Shown here piece after piece: positions 1 to 8,706 of a DNA stretch of 64,000 nucleotides. The notes under the pieces are model-generated. The model was given only the letters and a program-made list of their open reading frames with translations, was not told the DNA's origin and made no database searches. A program made the translations under genes and the position numbers. Location: NCBI RefSeq assembly GCF_000769405.2, contig NZ_CP053440.1, positions 496,001-560,000 of the forward strand, given 5' to 3'. Position 1 is the first letter of the stretch. Every line of letters starts with the position of its first letter. This DNA comes from Rhizobium brockwellii (GTDB lineage: Bacteria > Pseudomonadota > Alphaproteobacteria > Rhizobiales > Rhizobiaceae).

Positions 1-325
1 CTCTGAGGACGGTCTGAACCAGTCCGGCAGTGATCAGGCAGAGGATGTTGTATCCGTCTGGCTTGGCTCCGGCGACAGCACTTCCTGCCACAGTCGTTGA
101 GCCGCCTGCACGATTTTCGATCACAACAGGCTGTCCGAGTTCCTCGCTCGCTGTCTGCGCCAGGAAGCGGCTGAGCGTGTCATCATCCCCGCCAGGCGCG
201 TTCCCGATGTTGATGGTGATAGGTCGTACCGGCCACTCGGCTGCGCGGGCATCCGATACCCGCGTCAACAGTCCTGCTGAAATAGCTGCAGTCGTACCGA
301 GCAAAACGTTTCGTCTCGTAATCAT
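1..325 (-). CDS. Bug/TctC-family tripartite tricarboxylate transporter substrate-binding protein (N-terminal part, cut by window edge)
   Basis: Reading the complement from the ATG at 325 gives a twin-arginine-like export signal (MITRRNVLLG, ending near DARA) and then the typical Bug opening AEWPVRPITINIGNAPGG, with a later KPDGYNIL motif. These periplasmic proteins capture carboxylates for TctAB-type transporters. A purine-rich ribosome site (GGGGGAG) precedes the start. The gene is divergent from the iclR gene, so it is probably controlled with the cluster to its right. The C-terminal two thirds lie outside the window, so ligand and integrity cannot be judged. The family call is firm; the substrate is unknown. 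Confidence 0.85.
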   Translation of the reverse strand, partial: MITRRNVLLGTTAAISAGLLTRVSDARAAEWPVRPITINIGNAPGGDDDTLSRFLAQTASEELGQPVVIENRAGGSTTVAGSAVAGAKPDGYNILCLITAGLVQTVLR

Positions 326-667
326 GGAATTCTCCCCCTGGTAAACATCCGTGCCGCGATCAGCACCGCCCGACCTCCCGTCGGGCTCCAGCGCAAACTG
401 CCGATAGTGGCCTGCGACGCGCTTAATCGAACCCGTCGAGCCGACTCTGTAAAGCCGAAAACCCGATCTAACGCCAAAGGTTATAAGCGCGTGTTATATG
501 CTGGGGGCCGGGGTGACCGTGTCGAATCCCCCCACGTCTGAGCTTTGCGGTCCCACGGGATGGTGTATTTTTGGGGTGGCGCGCTTGCCATTTAGACGCT
601 TATCGTGAGCCGATGAAATCGCTATCTGATGGAATGTGGTTGAAACGCGCAGCTAATCGAGGATGAA
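326..667. promoter_or_regulatory. Divergent intergenic region between the tctC-like gene and iclR
   Basis: These 342 bases hold no credible gene. They must contain the divergent promoters of the tctC-like gene and the iclR-family gene. I did not find a copy here of the palindrome seen at 1560-1580, so autoregulation by the same site is not supported by eye. Confidence 0.4.
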
Positions 668-1459
668 GTGACAGTGACCGACATGTCCGCCGAAGACGAG
701 AAATATCGCGCGCCGGCGCTCACGAAAGGCCTCGACATTTTGGAGCTACTGGCATCCGCCAGCGATGGACTTACCCAGGTCGAGATCGGAAAGATGCTCG
801 GCCGAACGACGTCCGAAATCTTCCGCATGCTTGTGGTGCTCAGCCAGCGGGGCTACGTCGAGCTTAGCGGAGATGACCGCTACCAGTTGACAACAAAGTT
901 GTTCGAAGTCGCCCACCGCCATCCTCCGATCCGCCGGCTAACCGCGATTGCAGGCGACGCGATGCAGAAGCTGGCAAACCGGATCAACCAATCCATCCAC
1001 CTGTGTATTTTGCAGGGTGGGCGGCTGTTGGTCGTCGCCCAGGTGGACTGCCCCGACAACAACCTGAATTCCGTTCGGCTCGGGGCGCAAATCCCGATTT
1101 TCGATTCGGCATCAGGCCGCGTGCTGGCTGCGTTCATGGATGACGCGGCTTTGGAGCACCTGCTCACTTTGGCCGGAACGGAAGCCGGAGAGCGCCGCGA
1201 CAGGTTTCTGGCCGATCTTCCCGGGGTGCGCGATGTGGGTTATTGCGAGGGCCCGTCACTTACGCTCGCCGGTGTGACGAACTTATCCGCACCTATTTTC
1301 GACTACACCGGCAAGGCTGTCGCCGCGATTACCACGCCATTCATACACCGGCTAAACAGCGCATCGCACGTGCCGGTGCCCGAGGCGCGTAACGCGCTCC
1401 TTGAGACCTGTCGGGACCTCTCGAAAAGGATGGGCGCGGGAGCAGCCGTCGATCGGTAG
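668..1459 (+). CDS. IclR-family transcriptional regulator
   Basis: The 263-residue product has the IclR layout: an N-terminal winged helix-turn-helix (about residues 18-80, ALTKGLDILELLASASDGLTQ then IFRMLVVLSQRGYVEL) and a C-terminal effector-binding domain (about 90-255, with SGRVLAAF and TNLSAPIFD). It starts with GTG at 668; an ATG at 683 is an alternative. It is followed by an intrinsic terminator and then by the SDR gene of the downstream catabolic operon, so it is the obvious local regulator. IclR proteins bind short palindromes and respond to pathway intermediates; the effector here is unknown. Confidence 0.93.
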   Translation: MTVTDMSAEDEKYRAPALTKGLDILELLASASDGLTQVEIGKMLGRTTSEIFRMLVVLSQRGYVELSGDDRYQLTTKLFEVAHRHPPIRRLTAIAGDAMQKLANRINQSIHLCILQGGRLLVVAQVDCPDNNLNSVRLGAQIPIFDSASGRVLAAFMDDAALEHLLTLAGTEAGERRDRFLADLPGVRDVGYCEGPSLTLAGVTNLSAPIFDYTGKAVAAITTPFIHRLNSASHVPVPEARNALLETCRDLSKRMGAGAAVDR

Positions 1460-1484
1460 TCTCCTTGAACAAGGCACTTTTGGA

Positions 1485-1511
1485 GGGCTCGGCAGATTGC
1501 CGGGCCCTTTT
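1485..1511 (+). terminator. Rho-independent terminator after iclR
   Basis: A 10-bp stem (GGGCTCGGCA paired with TGCCGGGCCC, one T-G pair, loop GAT) is followed at once by TTTT. It lies 25 bases after the iclR stop codon and before the palindrome and the SDR start, so the downstream operon probably has its own promoter. Confidence 0.75.
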
Positions 1512-1559
1512 GTATTTGAAACCGCATTGCGCAAATAAAACGTTGACGGCATCTTCAAC

Positions 1560-1580
1560 ATATGAAAGCCTATTTCATAT
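1560..1580. promoter_or_regulatory. Palindromic operator candidate (IclR site) upstream of the SDR operon
   Basis: Perfect 8-bp inverted repeat with 5-bp spacer: ATATGAAA-GCCTA-TTTCATAT. It sits 54 bases before the SDR start codon and just downstream of a possible -35 element (TTGACG, 1543-1548). Size and place fit an IclR-family operator; assignment to the adjacent regulator is inference. Confidence 0.6.
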
Positions 1581-1633
1581 ACAAAATTATACGAGCTTTC
1601 CCCGGCTGGGGTGGCCGCCATGGAGGAGCAGGC

Positions 1634-2389
1634 ATGCAGAGATTTGAGGGCAAAGTAGTCTTGGTGACGGGAGCAGGCAGCGGCATTGGCGCGGCTACCG
1701 TTAAGCGGCTGCACGCCGAAGGCGCGACCGTGATTGCCGTTGACGTCACGGAGGAGGGTGTCTCTAAGGTTGTCCAGGAGATCGGCGACCGGACGAGAGT
1801 GGAAGGCCTCGCACTGGATGTCTGCGACCATTCTGCGTCCATCGAGACGGTTGCGGATGTGCGCAAACGCCACGGGGCGCTACACGGCCTGGTCAATTGT
1901 GCTGGCATCAAGGGCGTCGGCAGCATCGTGGATGTCGAACCGGAGAGCTTCGGTCGCGTCATGGCGGTTAACCTCGAGGGCACGATCAACCTCTGCCAAG
2001 CCTTCGTGCAAGCCGTGAAAGACGATACCGGTGACCGCGCGATCGTGAACATCTCCTCTGGCGCGGGTGTGATGGGCGTTGCGAACAGGCTACCTTACGT
2101 GGCCTCCAAGTTCGCGGTGTCCGGCATCACGAAATCGATGTCGCCTGAACTCGGGCCGCTTGGCATTCGCGTGAACGCGGTAGCGCCGGGCATGACTAAA
2201 ACACCGTTCACCGAATACATGCTGCAGGATCCGGCTGCCGTGGAGCGGGTCAATGCCAAGCATCCGATCGGCAGAATGGGAGAGCCCGAGGAAATTGCGG
2301 CTGTCATCGTCTTCCTTCTGACCAAGGATGCAAGCTTCATGACCGGCGCGATTGTCTCGGTCGACGGAGGCCAGACCGCTTGCCTTTGA
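1634..2389 (+). CDS. SDR-family NAD(P)-dependent oxidoreductase
   Basis: A 251-residue classical short-chain dehydrogenase/reductase. It has the cofactor motif TGAGSGIG near residue 12, the structural NCAG motif, the catalytic serine in IVNISSGAG, the YVASK active-site Tyr-Lys, and a C-terminal MTGAIVSVDGG. The start at 1634 is chosen because GGAGGAG lies just upstream; a longer reading frame from 1562 would run through the operator palindrome. It opens an operon with a lactonase, an MmgE/PrpD protein and a TctC binding protein. Oxidation of a sugar or hydroxy acid to a lactone or keto acid is a sensible inference, but the substrate cannot be read from the sequence. Confidence 0.92.
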   Translation: MQRFEGKVVLVTGAGSGIGAATVKRLHAEGATVIAVDVTEEGVSKVVQEIGDRTRVEGLALDVCDHSASIETVADVRKRHGALHGLVNCAGIKGVGSIVDVEPESFGRVMAVNLEGTINLCQAFVQAVKDDTGDRAIVNISSGAGVMGVANRLPYVASKFAVSGITKSMSPELGPLGIRVNAVAPGMTKTPFTEYMLQDPAAVERVNAKHPIGRMGEPEEIAAVIVFLLTKDASFMTGAIVSVDGGQTACL

Positions 2390-2421
2390 TCTGTTGGTGC
2401 TGACCAACGAGGGAGGATGCG

Positions 2422-3324
2422 TTGGCCGAAATTCGACTTTTAGTGGACTGCAAAAACAATCTCGGCGAAGGCCCGGTTTGGGACGTCCGCGAACAGCGCT
2501 TGTACTGGGTGGACAGCACGGCAGGGGAGATATGGTCCTGTCGTGAAGACGGAAGCGACGTTCGCACTTTCTATGTGCCGACGTACATCGGTTCCATGGC
2601 CCTCCGTGAAAACGGAGGCGCTGTGCTGGCGCTGGCAAGCGGGTTCGCCCTCTACGAGTTCAATTCCCAGCGGATCGAGTACGTTGGAAATCCGCTGGCC
2701 GACCAACCCGACTACAGGTTCAACGACGGCAAGGTCGATCGACGAGGCAGGTTTTTCGCGGGGTGCATGGGCTACGACTTCCATCCGCTTGATGTGACCA
2801 TACCCAGAAACCCCTCCAGGAACGGGTCGCTGTACCGCTTGGACCCCGACCTTCGCGTAACTCAGGTGGACACGGGGTTCATCTGCTTCAATGCACCGTG
2901 CTGGAGCCCGAACAGCCGGACGTTCTACTGCGGTGACTCCGAGCACAAGGCCATCTGGGCGTACAACTACGATCTTGAAACGGGTGACGTCAGCGACAAG
3001 CGTCTCTTTGTATCCGACGCGGGCTACGTAAGCACGGTAGACGGCGCGACCGTCGACACCGACGGCTTCATTTGGAACGCAAAGGTCCTTGGGGGCCGGA
3101 TCGTCCGATACAGGCCGGATGGGATCATCGACCGGGTAGTCGACGTGCCGGTGCGCAACGTGACGAGCATCATGTTCGGCGGCCCCGACCTGGACATTCT
3201 TTATTTCACCAGCATGGGACGCCCGATGCGCGGCATCCCGCCCAAGGAACACGGTGCCGGGGGCCTGTTCGCCATTCATGGTCTCGGGGTCAAAGGACTT
3301 CCCGAGACCCGGTTCGCCGGTTGA
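2422..3324 (+). CDS. SMP-30/gluconolactonase/LRE family protein
   Basis: The 300-residue product matches the six-bladed SMP-30 lactonase family: LGEGPVWDVREQRLYWVD at the N-terminus, the metal-site segment RFNDGKVDRRGRFF, and later CWSPNSRTFYCGDS and TVDTDGFIWNA. These enzymes hydrolyse sugar lactones with a divalent metal ion. It starts with TTG at 2422, with a strong GGGAGGA site upstream. It follows the SDR by 32 bases, which fits an SDR making a lactone and this enzyme opening it. Cytoplasmic, no signal peptide. Confidence 0.9.
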   Translation: MAEIRLLVDCKNNLGEGPVWDVREQRLYWVDSTAGEIWSCREDGSDVRTFYVPTYIGSMALRENGGAVLALASGFALYEFNSQRIEYVGNPLADQPDYRFNDGKVDRRGRFFAGCMGYDFHPLDVTIPRNPSRNGSLYRLDPDLRVTQVDTGFICFNAPCWSPNSRTFYCGDSEHKAIWAYNYDLETGDVSDKRLFVSDAGYVSTVDGATVDTDGFIWNAKVLGGRIVRYRPDGIIDRVVDVPVRNVTSIMFGGPDLDILYFTSMGRPMRGIPPKEHGAGGLFAIHGLGVKGLPETRFAG

Positions 3325-3360
3325 CCGGCAATTTGAAATCAAAACGAGGATGACTTTGAA

Positions 3361-4776
3361 ATGACCATCACTGCCGACCTTTCACAGGAGCTTGCCGAAT
3401 TCGCGGCAAACACCAGGTTCGCCGATCTGCCGCCGACAGCGGTCGAAGCCGCGAAGAAGAGTGTCCTGGATACGATCGGGGTCATGCTTGCTGCGAGTGG
3501 GACGGAACCTGCGGTCAGGCCGATCGTCGAACTGGTGCAAGAGAGCGGCGGCAAGGGCGAGGCGACCGTTTTGGGCTTTGGCGACCGGGTTCCGGCCGGC
3601 GCTGCGGCTTTCGCCAATGGCGCGCTCGCGCACGGCCTCGACTTTGACAGTCAGACGCCATGGGGAGCGCACGCCGACAGCTCGATCATTCCGACGGTGC
3701 TCGCATTGGCGGAACTGCGCGAGGGTGTGACCGGAGAGGAGCTGATCACGGCAGTCGCCATCGGACAGGAGATTTTCATTCGCCTTCGCTGCAATGTCGG
3801 CTGGCATATGGACTGGAACCTCTCGACTGTCGTCGGCTGCTTCTCGGCGACCGCGGCGGGCGGCTCGATCTTCAAGCTCGACCCGACACAGCTCGCCAAC
3901 GCGCTCGGGATCGCCAGCCTGCAGTCCAGCGGCACGATGGAGCAGATTTTCGGGCTCGGGAGTGACCTCAGGGGCATGTACGCCGGGTTCAGCTCGCAGG
4001 CCAGCGTCAACGCCGTCAGGCTTGCGGCACGCGGGATGACCGGCATCCGCAACCTCTTCGAAGGCGAGGCGGGGGTCTTCAAGGTCTACTTCAAGGGAGA
4101 GTACGATCGCGACAAGATGGTCGCCAACCTCGGCAAGGAATTCCTCAGTGGAGGGATGACCTACAAATATTGGCCGGCCGTCGGGAACGCTCATACCTAC
4201 ATTCACGCGGCAATCGAGTTGATGAAGGAAAACAGCGTCGACTTGGATCAGGTTGCCCGGGTGAAAGTCTATGTCGGTGACTTCCAGCAGAGGATGTGCT
4301 CCCCACTGGCGGAGCGGCAGGTTCCGAACACGCTTGTCGACGCGAAGTTCAGCCTTCCTTTCCTTGTCGCGCTTGCACTGGTGAAGGGGCAGATGGAGGT
4401 CGGGGACTTCACGAGCGAAGCGCTGAAAGACCAAACTGTTCTCGCTTTGGCAAGGAAAGTCGTTCCGGTACCGGACAGCAGCTATAACTGGACCTCCAAA
4501 CTGCCCGATGGAAAGATCGAAGTGGTTCTCGGAGACGGGACCCATGTCTCTCGTCTTGGGTCGAGAGTGCCGGGCTCGGTCGAATTGCCGATGACTTGGG
4601 ACGAACTCTTCCACAAGTTTGGTTCCTGCGCGCGTGCCGCGGTCTCACCACTGTCGGCCGACAGGATTGTCGAGCTTTGTAACTCGCTGAAGGCGCTCGA
4701 AAGCATCTGTGACGTCCGGGAGATCGTCGCGGCTGCCGTTTCCAACATCGATGTCGCACACCGAAAGTCCGCATAG
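3361..4776 (+). CDS. MmgE/PrpD family protein
   Basis: The 471-residue product has the length and sequence of the MmgE/PrpD family, which includes 2-methylcitrate dehydratase and cis-aconitate decarboxylase. Typical segments are AAKKSVLDTIGVMLA, the conserved FANGALAHGLDFD near residue 80, and KYWPAVGNAHTYIHAAIELM. Members dehydrate or decarboxylate tricarboxylate-like or hydroxy-acid substrates in the cytoplasm. It is third in the operon after a dehydrogenase and a lactonase, which suggests a dehydratase step on a sugar acid or a tricarboxylate. No propionate genes (prpB, prpC) are nearby, so a role in the methylcitrate cycle is unlikely. A small GC hairpin (about 4779-4791) lies before the next gene. 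Confidence 0.9.
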   Translation: MTITADLSQELAEFAANTRFADLPPTAVEAAKKSVLDTIGVMLAASGTEPAVRPIVELVQESGGKGEATVLGFGDRVPAGAAAFANGALAHGLDFDSQTPWGAHADSSIIPTVLALAELREGVTGEELITAVAIGQEIFIRLRCNVGWHMDWNLSTVVGCFSATAAGGSIFKLDPTQLANALGIASLQSSGTMEQIFGLGSDLRGMYAGFSSQASVNAVRLAARGMTGIRNLFEGEAGVFKVYFKGEYDRDKMVANLGKEFLSGGMTYKYWPAVGNAHTYIHAAIELMKENSVDLDQVARVKVYVGDFQQRMCSPLAERQVPNTLVDAKFSLPFLVALALVKGQMEVGDFTSEALKDQTVLALARKVVPVPDSSYNWTSKLPDGKIEVVLGDGTHVSRLGSRVPGSVELPMTWDELFHKFGSCARAAVSPLSADRIVELCNSLKALESICDVREIVAAAVSNIDVAHRKSA

Positions 4777-4860
4777 CCCGCGACGCGGGTTTCTCCCGGG
4801 GGCGGCGGACACGTCCCCGGATATCGAAACAGCCATGTATCTCAATGGGAGGAGAATAGC

Positions 4861-5853
4861 ATGCCAAGCTTTGAAATTACACGACGCCGGTTCTTGATGA
4901 CCGGAGCAGCAACGGCCGCAACCCTTGCTGTGTCGGGCCCAGCATGGGCCGCTTATCCAGACAAACCCGTCAAGTGGATCGTCGGCTTTCCACCGGGTGG
5001 CGCTACGGACACCGTCGCTCGCCTGGTTGGCCATCCGATGTCAGAAGCGCTGGGGAAGCCGATCGTCGTCGACAATCGCCCAGGTGCGGGCAGCTCCGTT
5101 GGGGCGGCGGCATTGGCCAGTTCCCCCGCGGACGGCTATACCGTCGGAAGCGCCGATAATGGGACGCTGATCATTAATCCGGTGGTCTATCCCAAAATCC
5201 AGTACGACCCGGACCGCGACTTCAGGCCAGTGGGCATGTATGCCGGCATCAACCTGTTGCTTTGCGTTCCCAGCAGCTCGCCGATCAAAACGGCCGCGGA
5301 ATACCTGGAAAAGGCAAAGGGCGCGCCGGAGCCGCTTCTCTACGCCAGCCCCGGTATCGGGACGCCGCTGCACCTTGCGATGGAGCGTCTTGCCCGCGAC
5401 GCCAACGTGCATCTCAAACACGTTGCGTATAAGGGCATGGCCCCGGCGCTGAACGACGTCTTGGCCGGTATAGTTGACAGTATCGTGATCGATTACACGA
5501 CGGCCAATTCTCAGATCAAGGATGGGAAAATCCGGGCGATTGCGGTTTTCTCTGAAAAACGTCTCACGGTACTTCCGGATGTTCCGACGATGGCTGAGCA
5601 GGGCGTGCCGGGCTTCTCCGCAGGGGCGTGGCACTCGCTGATCGTACCTAAGGCCACGCCAGACGACGTGGTCGCAACTTTGTCCGAGGCACTTCGCAAG
5701 GCGTTGCAGGACCCGTTGGTGAAGACCCGGTACGCTGAGCTAGGCCTCGATATGCCTCCAAGCGATCCCGAAAGCATGTCTCGTCGATGGGAGAGCGACA
5801 AAGCCACCTGGCAACCCCTGATCCGTTCGTTGAACATCAAGCTCGACGGCTGA
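4861..5853 (+). CDS. Bug/TctC-family tripartite tricarboxylate transporter substrate-binding protein
   Basis: A 330-residue periplasmic protein with a Tat signal (TRRRFLMTGAATAATLAVSG, cleavage near AWA-AYP). It carries the family motifs YPDKPVKWIVGFPPGGATDTVAR, VVDNRPGAGSSVG and the C-terminal DVVATLSEALRKAL. It binds a carboxylate for uptake, or acts as a sensor. The start has GGGAGGAG upstream. No tctA or tctB membrane subunits occur in the window, so it is an orphan like most Bug proteins. Being last in the IclR-linked operon, it probably captures the acid the operon degrades. Confidence 0.92.
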   Translation: MPSFEITRRRFLMTGAATAATLAVSGPAWAAYPDKPVKWIVGFPPGGATDTVARLVGHPMSEALGKPIVVDNRPGAGSSVGAAALASSPADGYTVGSADNGTLIINPVVYPKIQYDPDRDFRPVGMYAGINLLLCVPSSSPIKTAAEYLEKAKGAPEPLLYASPGIGTPLHLAMERLARDANVHLKHVAYKGMAPALNDVLAGIVDSIVIDYTTANSQIKDGKIRAIAVFSEKRLTVLPDVPTMAEQGVPGFSAGAWHSLIVPKATPDDVVATLSEALRKALQDPLVKTRYAELGLDMPPSDPESMSRRWESDKATWQPLIRSLNIKLDG

Positions 5854-6035
5854 CCTTCGAATGGCGTGTCGGGCAATGCCGCGGACACGCCAACTGTCTT
5901 CATTCCACTTGGACTTCGAACGAAAGCGATATGCATCCCGCCTCGCTTGCCAGCTAACGGCCATTTCAGGAAGAGAATCATATGGAGGTCGGATTGGAGG
6001 TCGGATCGCTTGAAGCGTCTGTCCATCATCGACAG

Positions 6036-6299
6036 CGACTGCACGGAAAGTGGGCTGTGGTCACAGGTGCTGTGTCGGCAACTGGGCGCGCGATCGCGTT
6101 GCGGTTCGCGGTGACGTTGCCGCCGGGTTGGACGCCGAGCCCGACTTGACGGTCATGCAGCGAATTCCCGCAAGCGCCCGCCGGCAGGATGGCAAAAGCA
6201 TCCGAGATAGCGAACGTTGCACTCTTCCTCGCTGGCGGTGAGGCGAGTTTTGTCCACGGGTCAGTCTATACGGCGGACGGTGGCTGGCTTATTCGATGA
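6036..6299 (+). pseudogene. SDR oxidoreductase remnant with internal deletion and frameshift
   Basis: The first part reads RLHGKWAVVTGAVSATGRAIALRFA, the SDR cofactor-binding start with GxxxGxG altered to GAVSATG. The next base step is out of frame: GDVAAGLDAEPDL follows in the +1 frame. From 6189 the text is an SDR C-terminus (MAKASEIANVALFLAGGEAS then VYTADGGWLIR, stop at 6299). The central 150 or so residues, including the catalytic Tyr-Lys, are missing. It follows the TctC-like gene, so it is probably a decayed last member of the catabolic operon. Confidence 0.8.
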
Positions 6300-6522
6300 G
6301 CGTTCGAAAGTAAATTGTTCGCTCTCCGTCTCGCCCGAGCTGTCCGAAATCATCTGCCGATTGATGAAATAACCTCATAACGTCAAACGGTTGCGGGCTC
6401 TAATCCTGGTCTATTGTCTTTGCTATCTGTTGTCTGACCGTCTCCGGATCGCACCGGAGCAAGCGGTATTGACGTCTTGATCTCGTTCGGTGGGGAGGAC
6501 CGACAACGAAAGGATTTATGGA

Positions 6523-6996
6523 ATGCCACGTCAGACCTTTGCGGGCTTGGCCTGTGCTGTCGCCGTCGGTTCAGTTGTCTTCGCGGCAGGCTATTTTTCT
6601 GGCCCCGCCATCAATGAAATCACGCCAGCTACCGCAGCAGAAAACGCCGTCACATTTCCCCCTTTGGACCAGCTTGTGCACTATACGACGGTGCGGCGTG
6701 GCGTGACGCGTGAACACATGCTCACAAACCCTGAGGCTCTCGCCGCGATTAAGGCTGGTCAGCCAGTAGCGGCAGGGACGCACATGGTTCTGGTCGACTA
6801 CCAGAGTGACGTGCTGCACCGCTACCTCGTCGCGCAGAAGATGGGCGTAGGCTCTTCGGACTGGGCTTACCAATGGTTCTGGCCTGACAAGTCCATCAAG
6901 GCTGACGAAAATGTAGCGCAGTGCTACTCGTGCCACCGCTCGCGCGAGGATCGCCAGTTCATGTTCACCTTCACAGACGCGCTTTCGTTTAAGTGA
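6523..6996 (+). CDS. Cytochrome P460-like c-type haem protein
   Basis: A 157-residue exported protein: a membrane-spanning signal at residues 1-25, then a domain resembling cytochrome P460 (FPPLDQLVHYTTVRRG, GTHMVLVDYQS) with one haem c site CYSCH at residues 134-138 close to the C-terminus. P460-type haems are c-haems cross-linked to a lysine and act on hydroxylamine or NO in some bacteria; the cross-linking lysine cannot be identified by eye. Start at 6523 has GAAAGGA upstream. It overlaps the following membrane gene by four bases, so the two are translationally coupled. Physiological substrate unknown. Confidence 0.8.
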   Translation: MPRQTFAGLACAVAVGSVVFAAGYFSGPAINEITPATAAENAVTFPPLDQLVHYTTVRRGVTREHMLTNPEALAAIKAGQPVAAGTHMVLVDYQSDVLHRYLVAQKMGVGSSDWAYQWFWPDKSIKADENVAQCYSCHRSREDRQFMFTFTDALSFK

Positions 6997-7724
6997 TCAC
7001 GCACAGAGGCGCTTTAATCCCCATGGTCAAAAGCTTCCTTTTGCAGCGAGTGATGCTGCCGTCGCTGATGCTCGCGTTGTTGCTTTTCTCGCTCGCCTAC
7101 TGGTGGCTGGATAACGTTCCCCATGAGGTCTTCGGCACCGTGCTCTTTGGCTTGCTCTGTTGGCATATCTACGTCAATCGGGCCTGGTTCAGGAACCTGA
7201 CGCGTGGTAAGTACGACGCCAGGCGAGTGGTCCGCGTCGTCCTGCATACTAGCCTGATTGTGAACATGGCGGTTTTGCTGATCACGAGCGTGGTCATATC
7301 CAAGTCGGTCTTTGCCTGGCTGCCTATCCCGGATTCCATCTACCTAAGAGAAATACATTGGTTCTCGGCCTATTGGGTCATGATCGTTACCGGTATCCAC
7401 GCGGGGCTCCATTGGGAGCGTTTGCGGGCCAGCCTGCTGAACCTCTTGGGTCTCAGATCCACGAACCCCGTACTGCGGGCCATATTTCTCGCGCTGGGGG
7501 CTGCCTTCCTTCTGCAAGGGCTCGCAAGCTTTCAGACCCTTGGTGTGTGGACGAAGCTGACGTTCAATTACAGTCTGGATTTCTGGGATTTTACTGCTTC
7601 CGTCGCACCGTTCTTCGGACACTGGCTCGCGGTTTTCACTGTGCCCGCGATTATCACCCATTCGCTCATGGCAATTTGGAGATGGGCGGGCCTAAGGAAC
7701 TCGCCCTCTATCAGGGGAGCTTAG
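6993..7724 (+). CDS. DUF4405-like membrane protein, cytochrome b-type
   Basis: A 243-residue integral membrane protein. It has about five hydrophobic helices, several with histidines placed as in b-haem helices: LCWHIYVNRAWF, VLHTSLIVNM, IHWFSAYWVMIVTGIHAGLHW, FGHWLAVFTVPAIITHSLMAIW. This is the pattern of the DUF4405/cytochrome b-like group. The GTG at 6993 overlaps the stop of the P460 gene (GTGA); an internal ATG at 7023 is also possible. The probable role is to move electrons between quinone and the periplasmic P460-like partner. That is inference from gene coupling; no biochemical function can be read directly. Confidence 0.75.
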   Translation: MITHRGALIPMVKSFLLQRVMLPSLMLALLLFSLAYWWLDNVPHEVFGTVLFGLLCWHIYVNRAWFRNLTRGKYDARRVVRVVLHTSLIVNMAVLLITSVVISKSVFAWLPIPDSIYLREIHWFSAYWVMIVTGIHAGLHWERLRASLLNLLGLRSTNPVLRAIFLALGAAFLLQGLASFQTLGVWTKLTFNYSLDFWDFTASVAPFFGHWLAVFTVPAIITHSLMAIWRWAGLRNSPSIRGA

Positions 7725-7738
7725 ATGGACGATGGGCG

Positions 7739-8632
7739 TCAAGCTCGATGCCGTAATGCATCGAGCAATGCCGCGAATGCCGGAGAGGATTGGCGACGGC
7801 TTGGATAGTAGAGGTAGTAGCCGTCCCACGGGGGTGAAAACTCTTGAAGAACGTGCTCAAGTTTTCGCTCATTAACGAGAGGCTGCACGATCTCCAGCGG
7901 GATGTAAGCCATGCCGAAGCCGTCAAGCGCAGCCTCAAGCGCGTTGAAAATGTTATTGAATGCGAGCTGCCCATCCACCCGTATCTTGATTTCCTGCCCG
8001 TTTTCCTCGAACTCCCAGACGTAGAGACCGCCCGAGCTTGGAAGCCGGAAGTTGATGCAGGTGTGCCCCACTAGGTCCTTTGGGTGCGACGGAATGCCAT
8101 GCTCCTTGAAGTAGGAGGGCGAACCAACAACCGCCAAGCTGAAGTCCGGTCCGATCCGCGCGGAGATCATATCTTTCGCGAGATGCTCTCCCATACGAAC
8201 GCCAGCATCGTATCGCTCGTTCACAATGTCCGTCAGGCCGTTGTCGAGGATCAGTTCGACCTTGATGTCGGGATACTGGGGCAGGAATTTCCTCAGCTTT
8301 GGCCAGAGGACATGAGTGATGGCATAGTCGGCTGCCGAAAGTCGGATGGTGCCAGCTGGTTTGTCACGAAGAGCACTCAAGGCCTCAACCTGGGCGTCGA
8401 TCTCATCCAGATGAGGTCCGATGCCGTCGAGTAGCCGCTCTCCGGCCTCCGTGAGCGAAACGGCTCGAGTTGTGCGGGTCAGCAAGCGTACGCCGAGTCT
8501 GGCTTCAAGTTGTCTGATGGTGTGGCTGAGCGCCGACTGAGATACCCCGACTTTCGCTGCTGCCCGGGTAAAACTTCGCTCCCGTGCGACCAACGCAAAC
8601 GCATTCAAATCACCTATAGACTCGCGAGCCAT
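7739..8632 (-). CDS. LysR-family transcriptional regulator
   Basis: The 297-residue product has the classical N-terminal LysR helix-turn-helix (DLNAFALVARERSFTRAAAK, VSQSALSHTIRQLEARLGVRLL, TRTTRAVSLTEAGERLL). The effector domain is of the CrgA-like type (TIRLSAADYAITHVLWPKL, VGHTCINFRLPSSG). It is convergent with the DUF4405 gene, with 14 bases between the stops. There is no adjacent divergent intact gene; its upstream side faces decayed sequence, so its target may be distant or lost. Intact, no frameshift seen. Confidence 0.92.
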   Translation of the reverse strand: MARESIGDLNAFALVARERSFTRAAAKVGVSQSALSHTIRQLEARLGVRLLTRTTRAVSLTEAGERLLDGIGPHLDEIDAQVEALSALRDKPAGTIRLSAADYAITHVLWPKLRKFLPQYPDIKVELILDNGLTDIVNERYDAGVRMGEHLAKDMISARIGPDFSLAVVGSPSYFKEHGIPSHPKDLVGHTCINFRLPSSGGLYVWEFEENGQEIKIRVDGQLAFNNIFNALEAALDGFGMAYIPLEIVQPLVNERKLEHVLQEFSPPWDGYYLYYPSRRQSSPAFAALLDALRHRA

Positions 8633-8706
8633 TCATGAAGCCTTCTCATATTGGAAGGAGGATTATACCCCGTTCGTTCTGAAAATCTCCACTGAACATT
8701 TCACGC

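Noticed and set aside
1562..1633. Extended start for the SDR gene
   Set aside because: It would run through the operator palindrome, and a strong ribosome site supports the ATG at 1634.
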